Shown here piece by piece: positions 16,439-23,445 of a DNA stretch of 36,596 nucleotides. Origin of the DNA: Limisphaerales bacterium (lineage in GTDB: Bacteria; Verrucomicrobiota; Verrucomicrobiia; Limisphaerales; UBA11358); NCBI GenBank assembly GCA_003161635.1, contig PMOA01000045.1:57574-94169 (forward strand), in the 5' to 3' direction. Position numbers and translations under genes: made by a program. The first letter of the stretch is position 1. Every line of letters starts with the position of its first letter. The notes below the pieces were generated by a model, which saw nothing but the letters and a program-made list of their open reading frames with translations, searched no databases and was not told the origin of the DNA.

Positions 16439-17236
16439 TCAGGGTAAAAGTTCAATGCGATAAAAGCGTTGTGTCGCTGTCATTGATGGCGACTCAGTGT
16501 AATTCAACTGCATTTGCAACGACCCGGCATAATTCGAGCCGGCGGGCAGATGGCTCCACGTTCCGCCAGGGCGGCTGGCGAATTGAACCAGATACGCGCG
16601 GCCCGGCATCGCCGCCCAATTCAACATGGAGCCATTGGTCGATGAATTGGCCGACAAAATCTTGAACCCGCGCGCCGGATCGCACAAATCGAATGTGCCG
16701 TTGCCCAGCGAATCGCGCAACGCGACAACCGGGATCACCAAAAATTCATTCGTGTCAATGTTCGGGCCGGAGTCGGGGGGACATTGCGCGACGAGCGCGC
16801 CGCCGTCGGCGGTCTGATACGCCGCGGCGCAAAGGTAAAGGTTCGCAGGCACCGAACCGAACGCGGCGGCGAGGTCGAGCGTGCCTTCGAGCGCGCCGGA
16901 ATAATTCACCTGCGCGCCGGCGTTCGGATAACCGAGCAGCCCGCTGATGGTGGAACTTGGCTGGCCCTGATAGGCGTTCACGCGGTCGGCCTCGGCGAAA
17001 ATGGTGGACAACACTTCCGGCGAGGGATGCGGCCGTCCGGCGTTCTGCTGTTGAATCGTGTCCCACGCATTTTCGTAATGGTCGGTGCCGTAGTTACGGC
17101 GATCCGGCCAGTAAATCGGCTGATGCAGATGCCAGAGCCACGTCGTATGGACGCTGGTGTTGGTGCCGGCTTGAACGCCTGCCGGCAGGAATATTGCAAC
17201 AACGCACCATGGGATAATACGACGAAATAACTTCAT
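16439..17236 (-). pseudogene. Internally deleted GH57-like secreted protein (remnant)
   Basis: The open frame codes for 265 residues with an intact signal peptide (MKLFRRIIPWCVVAIFLPAGVQA). It then has TTWLWHLHQPIYWPD, which carries the first conserved region of GH57 glycosidases (HxHQP, residues 36-40). The similarity continues to about YPNAGAQVNYSGAL (residue 115). It then passes directly to LDLAAAFGSVPANLYLCAAAY and to a C-terminal module ending FYRIELLP. GH57 enzymes normally need several hundred more residues, including the catalytic Glu and Asp regions, none of which is here. The reading frame is kept across the join, so a secreted truncated protein might still be made. As the first gene of the leftward starch run it sits 42 bp from the palindrome at 17278. 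The ATG at 17236 is chosen because it starts the signal peptide. The remnant interpretation relies on recalled family structure. Confidence 0.65.
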
Positions 17237-17602
17237 TTGGCTTGGGTCATAATTAACTCCCTGACGCCACCTAAACCACCGCATAATCATGCGGTAGCAA
17301 TTCTGGCAAGAGCATGGTATGGACATCTAATGTCAGTCATTTTGCAAAGCAAACCAGGCTTCAACAAAGGCGCAAAAGGCTTGTTGTTACCGCGTATTTT
17401 TTGGAGACGTAATTTAATCCACAACTGAATCGCGCCATTAAAAGATTTATTGAACTCCCATTATCCCCGTGAACTCCGTTTATTGCCGTTCTTCGATTAC
17501 GTGTCTTTCGCGAAAAACCCGTGTCCCGATTTTTTTTGGCAGGCTGTCGTTGGCGGCACTGCTTTGGGTCGGACGGTTTGATCTCGGTGATAAAAACCAG
17601 CC
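17237..17602. other. Divergent promoter region of the starch block
   Basis: This 366-bp gene-free stretch separates the leftward gene run (from 17236) from the plus-strand GH13 gene (from 17603). It holds the ACCGCA-N6-TGCGGT palindrome at 17278-17295. A TGGACAT(N)TAAT segment at 17320-17331 resembles TGGACGTTAAT at 19873-19883, which lies at a similar distance from the second palindrome. The remainder (about 17340-17602) shows no gene, RNA or clear promoter. No Shine-Dalgarno precedes either start. Confidence 0.6.
17278..17295. promoter_or_regulatory. Putative operator, palindrome copy 1
   Basis: The site reads ACCGCATAATCATGCGGT, two perfect 7-bp arms around AATC. It is 42 bp before the leftward run start at 17236 and about 310 bp before the plus-strand GH13 gene at 17603. 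Copies 2 and 3 share the outer arms exactly. It is probably bound by a dimeric regulator, but neither the protein nor the direction of control is known. Confidence 0.6.
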
Positions 17603-19723
17603 ATGAACAAAATTCGCCTTGTCCGCACAGCGTCCAAAAATCAATTTCCCGTTGGTTCCAATCGGGCTGCTTTGGCCCTCGTGTGTGCTGCGCTGTCAAT
17701 GGCAACAGCGGTGCCCGCTCAATCCAATCGGCCTGGTTGGGGATCAACCCCATATCACGACACGCTTGGAACCGGCGTCACCTTCCGCGTCTGGGCGCCG
17801 AACGCGACGACTGTTTATCTTCCCGGACAGTTTAACAACTGGTCAACCAGCACGACTCATCTGATCCAGGAGACAAACAACGGGGTTGGGGACGGCATCT
17901 GGTCGCTGGATCTGCCCGGAATAACGAATGGCACACAATACAAATACTACTTCAATGGAAATCTTTGGAAGCAAGATCCACGAGCGCGTCTGGTCACCTG
18001 GTCTGGTGGGAGTGGCAACAGCATTGTCTATGATCCGAACGCCTTTAACTGGGCTGGCGACAGCTTGACCCCGCCGGCGCTGAATGACTTGTTTGTTTAT
18101 GAACTTCACATCGGCACATTTTACACCAACGCGTCGCCCAACAAGTTTGTGTCGGCCACCAACAAGCTCGATTACTTGAAAAGCCTTGGCGTCAATGCGG
18201 TCGAGGTTATGCCGATTGCGGAATTCCCGACTGATGCTAGCTGGGGCTATAACCCGGCCCAACCGTTCGCCGTGGAGAACATCGGCTACGGCGGGACGGA
18301 TGGATTCAAAACTTTTGTCCAGGCATGTCATGCCCGCGGCCTTGCCGTCTTGCTGGACGTCGTTCACAACCATTACGGGCCATCGGATCTGGATATGTGG
18401 AATTTCGATGGCTGGGCAGGCGTCAACTCGCTCGGGGGTGGCGGCGTTTACTTTTACGAGAGCAATACCAACCTTCAAATCACGCCTTACGGGGATACGC
18501 GACCGAACTTCAGTAGTCAACAGGTGTGCAATTTTGTTCAGGACAACTTTACCATGTGGCTCAGTGAATGTCATGTGGATGGGTTCCGCTGGGACACGCC
18601 CAACCTCATGATGCACGACAACAACAATAATTATATCCCTGCTGCGGGCAATCTCATCGCCGCCATCAATGCCATGATTCACACCAATTACACCGGCAAG
18701 ATCAGCATCTCCGAGGATGTGTATAATTACATTGGATTCGACAGCGCGTGGGACACCAGCTTTCCCTACTCGGTGACGCCGGTACTGACGACGACTTCAG
18801 ATTCCAGTCGCGACATGAATGTCATTGCGAACGCGGTGCAGTATAACGTCCGGTACGGCGGTCCGGCGGGTCCGGGTCGTGTGGCCTTTCTTGAATCGCA
18901 TGATGTGGTCGGCGATTTGAATGGCGGCATCCGGTTGGTGACGGCGATTGACCCGGTCACGCCCAACAGTTACCGGGCGAGAAAACTTTCCACCCTCGGC
19001 GCCGCCGTGACGCTCACGGCACCCGGCGTACCGATGATTTTCCAGGGCCAGGAGATGCTCGAAAACCAGTCGTTTGACTCCAGCCGCATCGTGGATTGGA
19101 CCAAGACGAATACCTATTCCGGCATCGTCCAACTTTACCGCGATCTCATCACCGCGCGGCGCGATTTGAAGGGCTACACGCCGGGTCTGAAGGGCGATCA
19201 ATGCAGCGTGCTCTGGTCGGACAACAACAGCAAGCTGGTTGCTTTTCATCGCTGGAAATCCGGCACCACGAACCAGGACGCGGTGGTCATCGCCAATTTC
19301 GCCAACGTCAACTACCCGGTTTACAATCTAAATTTCCCCTACGCCGGCACTTGGTATGTCCACTTCAACACCGACTCCACCAACTACAGTTCCGACTTCG
19401 GCAATAACGGCAGCACCGTCGTAACCGCCGGCGGCAATCCGGTTCAGGCCAGCGTCGCCATCGGGCCTTACAGCGCGCTAATCCTGTCGCCCACGCCCGA
19501 CGCCCCGCCGCAGTTGACGATTACGCCAACGAACGGCACCGTGAACGTCTCCTGGTCAAACACCTATTCCGAGTGGCTGCTGGATTCAAGCACGACGCTT
19601 GCGGGAAATCCGCCGCCCTGGACTCAGGTTTCGACGTCGCAATACCAGACCAACTCGACGACGGTTTACATCAACGACACGCCATCCGGCGACGCGACCT
19701 TTTATCGGCTGCGCAAACCCTGA
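17603..19723 (+). CDS. Secreted CBM48-GH13 alpha-glucan-active enzyme
   Basis: The 706-residue protein has a signal peptide (cleavage near ATAVPAQ-SN, about residue 40). A CBM48-type starch-binding domain follows (GVTFRVWAPNATTVYLPGQFNNWS, residues 57-140), then a GH13 barrel. Catalytic regions are visible: DVVHNHYG (252-259), GFRWDTPN with nucleophile Asp331, ISEDV with Glu371, and ESHD with Asp434. This order of CBM48 and GH13 is that of glycogen branching enzymes and of isoamylase-type debranching enzymes. The region II sequence GFRWD is unusual for both, so activity is left open; secretion argues against glycogen synthesis. After the barrel and a beta domain comes a C-terminal module (19511-19723) ending FYRLRKP, shared with other secreted proteins here. 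The ATG at 17603 gives the complete signal peptide. Confidence 0.87.
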   Translation: MNKIRLVRTASKNQFPVGSNRAALALVCAALSMATAVPAQSNRPGWGSTPYHDTLGTGVTFRVWAPNATTVYLPGQFNNWSTSTTHLIQETNNGVGDGIWSLDLPGITNGTQYKYYFNGNLWKQDPRARLVTWSGGSGNSIVYDPNAFNWAGDSLTPPALNDLFVYELHIGTFYTNASPNKFVSATNKLDYLKSLGVNAVEVMPIAEFPTDASWGYNPAQPFAVENIGYGGTDGFKTFVQACHARGLAVLLDVVHNHYGPSDLDMWNFDGWAGVNSLGGGGVYFYESNTNLQITPYGDTRPNFSSQQVCNFVQDNFTMWLSECHVDGFRWDTPNLMMHDNNNNYIPAAGNLIAAINAMIHTNYTGKISISEDVYNYIGFDSAWDTSFPYSVTPVLTTTSDSSRDMNVIANAVQYNVRYGGPAGPGRVAFLESHDVVGDLNGGIRLVTAIDPVTPNSYRARKLSTLGAAVTLTAPGVPMIFQGQEMLENQSFDSSRIVDWTKTNTYSGIVQLYRDLITARRDLKGYTPGLKGDQCSVLWSDNNSKLVAFHRWKSGTTNQDAVVIANFANVNYPVYNLNFPYAGTWYVHFNTDSTNYSSDFGNNGSTVVTAGGNPVQASVAIGPYSALILSPTPDAPPQLTITPTNGTVNVSWSNTYSEWLLDSSTTLAGNPPPWTQVSTSQYQTNSTTVYINDTPSGDATFYRLRKP

Positions 19724-19826
19724 TTACCGGCGCAAGCTTCACGAAATCAAGACTCTGCCTTTACTGACGAATCGCCAAAAGCCTCACTTTTAGCACCACG
19801 CTAATGGAGCATTACCGTAGTTGCGT

Positions 19827-19844
19827 ACCGCACAAACATGCGGT
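19827..19844. promoter_or_regulatory. Putative operator, palindrome copy 2
   Basis: The site reads ACCGCACAAACATGCGGT, with 6-bp outer arms identical to copies 1 and 3. It lies 86 bp before the start of the PEP-CTERM gene at 19930, in a 206-bp gap with no other recognisable element except GATACT at 19865-19870, a possible -10 hexamer. That placement would put the palindrome near or over the -35 region. Confidence 0.6.
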
Positions 19845-19929
19845 AGCGAAAATTGATCGCGGATGATACTCTGGACGTTAATCAGTAGGCAAAAGTAGGA
19901 AAAACTAGAAAAACTATTATTATCAAATC

Positions 19930-20748
19930 ATGAACTCGACCCTTAAAACCTCGGCCATCGCGGTTGCGATGGGATTATCCGCTTCCGGCGCATTTGCCGC
20001 CGCGACGGCTTCGGACACCTCCGCGAACTACACCGGCGGTTGGAGCGCCTCGACTACGCCAAATCTCGGCTCCGGTTTTGGCGCGTGGAGCGTCGCTGAC
20101 AACGACGGTGGCGGTAGTGCACCGTACGCCGACACTTATCTTGACCTGGCTTCGTACAGCAACCCCGATACGGTTTTGACCGGCGGCTCCGCTTGGGGCA
20201 CCTACGCCAATAGCGCCCCTAACGCGTTCATTGACCTGAGCCGTGCGTTCAACACAGGCGGAGGTTCGGCTTCCCTTGTTAATCAGACGTTCTCGGTTGC
20301 TTTCAACTCTTCCGGTATCGGTGGCACGGGTCAATCTATTGCTTTGAGCGTCGGCTCGGCCTTCACCTTAACCTACGCCGGAGGTGGCGCCGACAACATG
20401 ACGCTGAGTGTGGACGGCGCAGCCGCGTCCGCGATTTCGGTCGATTATGCTCAAATTGCGGCCGGCATCAACGTTGCCTTGACGGTGACCGGCCCCGTGA
20501 ATAGCAGCAGCGAAGCCTACCAGCTTGCGATCAGCCCGTTTGCTGGCGGCCCGGCGCTTTACACCGGAACCGGCACATTTGACAGCTCAACCTATAACAC
20601 TTCCAGCTTCACTCTTGCTGACAACAATACTGCTAACAACCAGTATTTCAACAATCTGAGCATCACAGCGGTTCCGGAGCCGTCCACCGTGACGATGAGC
20701 CTTTCAGGTTTGGCCGCGCTTTTGGCTTTCCGCCGCCGCGCCAAGTAG
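19930..20748 (+). CDS. PEP-CTERM anchored secreted protein of unknown function
   Basis: The 272-residue protein has a signal peptide (MNSTLKTSAIAVAMGLSASG, cleavage near AFA-AATAS). It ends with a PEP-CTERM sorting signal: AVPEPSTVTMSLSGLAALLAF followed by RRRAK. Such tails are recognised by an exosortase and direct the protein to the cell surface, usually in bacteria that make exopolysaccharide; no exosortase gene is in this window. The mature part is rich in Gly, Ser, Thr and Asn and is probably all beta, possibly lectin-like, with no catalytic motif seen. The palindrome 86 bp upstream links it to the starch genes, so it might bind glucan on the cell surface, which is inference. A strong terminator follows within 21 bp of the stop, so it is a single-gene unit. 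Confidence 0.88.
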   Translation: MNSTLKTSAIAVAMGLSASGAFAAATASDTSANYTGGWSASTTPNLGSGFGAWSVADNDGGGSAPYADTYLDLASYSNPDTVLTGGSAWGTYANSAPNAFIDLSRAFNTGGGSASLVNQTFSVAFNSSGIGGTGQSIALSVGSAFTLTYAGGGADNMTLSVDGAAASAISVDYAQIAAGINVALTVTGPVNSSSEAYQLAISPFAGGPALYTGTGTFDSSTYNTSSFTLADNNTANNQYFNNLSITAVPEPSTVTMSLSGLAALLAFRRRAK

Positions 20749-20768
20749 CAGGTTAAACAGAATTCACA

Positions 20769-20803
20769 AACCAAGCCCGCTTTCGGGCTTGGTTAATTTT
20801 TTT
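20769..20803 (+). terminator. Rho-independent terminator after the PEP-CTERM gene
   Basis: AACCAAGCCCG pairs perfectly over 11 bp with CGGGCTTGGTT around a CTTT loop (20769-20794), followed by AATTTTTTT. It begins 21 bp after the stop codon at 20748 and is the clearest terminator in the window. It may also serve in reverse for the GH31 gene ending at 20862. Confidence 0.93.
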
Positions 20804-20861
20804 AGCCAGGGAGGTGTATCGCGAGCCGGTCCACCATGAAGGGAAGCGGCCAGAAGACGCG

Positions 20862-23432
20862 TTAACGGTCGATGACAAAGCGCATCGGCTTGAAGTTGTC
20901 ATCATCCTTCACGGTAAGCAAGCCATCGGCGAATGACCACCCGTGCGGCGAATGTGCCAGCGCCTCCGCGTCCAAATGTGGCAATAAAACCCTGTCAGCG
21001 GCCACGTCACTGATTTGGCTGAAGATGTTTTTAGGCTGATGGTCTGTCCACGTCTCCAAAACCAAATCGCGCGCAGCGGGACGATATGTCCCTTCCGGCT
21101 CGGACACGTCAACGATCATTTTCTGATCGTTGCGGGTCTGATGAAATCGGCGCTTCATAAAGGCGCCTTTGCGATAATCAAGTGTTTCTCCATTGTCTTC
21201 GTAGAGTGAGGATTCAGACTCGTTCGCCGGAGCGATGAGGACGCGAAGCGGTTTTTCCGGCATTTCACCCGTGTTCTGAACAACTGGCTGGCGGAAGATA
21301 AAACCGTCGCCGCGCACGAACAGGGGAATGGAATTAAGTGTTACCGGCAGATGTATGCTCTGCCCTCCTGCGAACTGACGGCCGGTCCAGTAATCGAACC
21401 ATTCCCCTTGAGGCAGGTAAACTTCGCGTTCATTCGCGCCTTCGTACAGAACCGGTGCCACGAGCAGGTCGGCCCCAAAAAGAAATTCGTCATCCAGCCC
21501 GGCGACCTTTTCATCATCGGGATATTCGAGGAACAAAGGGCGTAGAGCCGGCACGCCGGTCTGGCTGGCCTGTTGCATCGCATTGTAAATGTAGGGCAGC
21601 AATTCATAGCGCAATTCGATGGCGTGTTTGTTGATGATTTCATGCTGATAATCAAACGACCACGGTTCCTTGTCGGGCGAACCCCACGTGGAATGCGACC
21701 GCATAAACGGGTAAAACACTCCGGCTTGCAACCAGCGGGTATAAAGTTCGCCGGACGGCGAACCATCAAAGCCGCCAATGTCGCAACCCACAAAGGAAAA
21801 CCCCGACAGTCCCATGCCCAGCAGGGTGGAAATTGATTGCCGCAGCGAAGACCACTCGGATGTGTTGTCACCTGGCCAGACGGCGGCGTAGCGTTGGCCG
21901 CCCGCGAAACTGGCACGCGTGAGAACGAATGGCCGCTCGTTCGGCCGCAAGCGTGACAATCCTTCAAACGTCGCACAGGTCAGCAACTGGCCATACACAT
22001 TGTGGATTTCGCGATGCGTGGTCGGCTGCCCCTCGTTGTTAAAAACAACATCCAAAGGCATGGTCCCGCTCGTGGTATTGAAAACCGCCGGTTCGTCCAT
22101 GTCGTTCCAAATGCCGGCCACGCCGATATCCAGGAAACTCTTGTAAAGCGATCCCCACCATTTGCGCGCCGCCGGATTGCTGAAATCCGGGAACACGCTT
22201 GGGCCGGGATCCTTATCCGCATGCGACGGCCAAACCGGCGCTTCATACACCGTGCCGTCGGGATTTTTCACAAAATAATTTCCCGCCATGCCCTCGTCGT
22301 AAGGCGCATAACCCTTTTCAACCTTCGGATGTGCATCCACGATGCAGACGACGTGGAAACCTTGAGCGCGCAAATCCGCCATCAATTTCTTCGGATCAGG
22401 AAAACGCTCATGGTCCCAGGTGAACGGCTTGTAGTTGTCCTGATAATGAATGTCCAGCCAGATGACATCGGCGGGGATTTCCTTTTGGCGGAACGTGTCG
22501 GCCAGCAGGCGCACCCGTGATTCGGGATAGTAACTGTAACGACATTGGTTGAAGCCGAGCGACCACAGTGGCGGCAACGGCACTCGTCCGGTCAAGGCGG
22601 TGTAACGTTCGATGACTTTTTTCGGATCGGGTCCGTTGATGAAGTAATAATCCAGATCGCCGCCTTCCGCGCCGAACGTCAGCAAGTCCTGCCGTTCGCG
22701 GCCCACGTCGAACGTGCTGCGCCAGGTATCATCCAGGAAAATCCCGTGCGCCTGCCCGTGACGGACGACCAGGTAGAACGGCACGGAAACATAAATCGGA
22801 TCCGTGCCCGAATCGTGGGCGAAGGTGTCTGAATTCCACATGACATAATTGTAGCCGCCCAGTTTCCAACCGCGCTTGTCGAGCTTGCCATTTTTTTCGC
22901 CGAAGCCATAAATGTGCTCGTCATCGCGCAATTCTTTGGCGACACGAAACGCCGGGCCGGCAAAAGCGATTCCGCGTCCCGGATCATCGGCGTCCAGAAT
23001 TTCACCGGCGGAATTGGCAAAGGAAATCCGCAACGGAGACTGTTGCACGGTCACTTTAACCGAAGCCGTTGCCAGCGTGGTGGAATTGGAACCGGTTTCA
23101 ACTTTTGCCGACACCGGGCCCAAGTCGTGATTAACGACGGCGTAAGAATGATCGCGGCCAAAGGATTTTGCGGTTGTGAAACGGACGCGGATGACATCGT
23201 CTGACAAAGGTGTAATGGTGAGTGTGCCTTGGCCGCTCTGAAACAACAGCGCCCTGCCATCCCAGGTCGGAGCGGGCATTACGCCGATCGACGACCAACC
23301 ACCACTTCCAATATCACTCTGAATAGAAACTGGCGGCAGCGCGTCCGCAGCCTGCACCACCAACCCTGTCAGGTGCAGGAAAAGGCTAAATACGATTGCC
23401 AAAACGATTTTGTTTCTCACCCGGATTTTCAT
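20862..23432 (-). CDS. Secreted GH31 alpha-glucosidase
   Basis: The 856-residue enzyme probably releases glucose from the ends of maltodextrins outside the cytoplasm. Its signal peptide is MKIRVRNKIVLAIVFSLFLHLTGLVVQAAD. The GH31 layout follows: an N-terminal beta-sandwich with EHIYGFGEKNGKLDKRG, then the barrel with PPLWSLGFNQCRYSYYPES, DVIWLDIHYQDNYKPFTWD, the nucleophile motif GIWNDMDEPAVF (Asp444), WPGDNTSEW with probable acid/base Asp522, and FVGCDIGGFDGSPSGELYTRWLQAGVFYPFMRSH. C-terminal beta domains include LYEDNGETLDYRKG. Alpha-xylosidase activity is the main alternative, but the starch context favours alpha-glucosidase. The start at 23432 is chosen because upstream codons run back into the preceding gene and the signal peptide begins here. 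The GH13 gene ends 13 nt upstream, so the two are probably co-transcribed. Confidence 0.92.
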   Translation of the reverse strand: MKIRVRNKIVLAIVFSLFLHLTGLVVQAADALPPVSIQSDIGSGGWSSIGVMPAPTWDGRALLFQSGQGTLTITPLSDDVIRVRFTTAKSFGRDHSYAVVNHDLGPVSAKVETGSNSTTLATASVKVTVQQSPLRISFANSAGEILDADDPGRGIAFAGPAFRVAKELRDDEHIYGFGEKNGKLDKRGWKLGGYNYVMWNSDTFAHDSGTDPIYVSVPFYLVVRHGQAHGIFLDDTWRSTFDVGRERQDLLTFGAEGGDLDYYFINGPDPKKVIERYTALTGRVPLPPLWSLGFNQCRYSYYPESRVRLLADTFRQKEIPADVIWLDIHYQDNYKPFTWDHERFPDPKKLMADLRAQGFHVVCIVDAHPKVEKGYAPYDEGMAGNYFVKNPDGTVYEAPVWPSHADKDPGPSVFPDFSNPAARKWWGSLYKSFLDIGVAGIWNDMDEPAVFNTTSGTMPLDVVFNNEGQPTTHREIHNVYGQLLTCATFEGLSRLRPNERPFVLTRASFAGGQRYAAVWPGDNTSEWSSLRQSISTLLGMGLSGFSFVGCDIGGFDGSPSGELYTRWLQAGVFYPFMRSHSTWGSPDKEPWSFDYQHEIINKHAIELRYELLPYIYNAMQQASQTGVPALRPLFLEYPDDEKVAGLDDEFLFGADLLVAPVLYEGANEREVYLPQGEWFDYWTGRQFAGGQSIHLPVTLNSIPLFVRGDGFIFRQPVVQNTGEMPEKPLRVLIAPANESESSLYEDNGETLDYRKGAFMKRRFHQTRNDQKMIVDVSEPEGTYRPAARDLVLETWTDHQPKNIFSQISDVAADRVLLPHLDAEALAHSPHGWSFADGLLTVKDDDNFKPMRFVIDR

Positions 23433-23445
23433 AGTCAATTTTATA

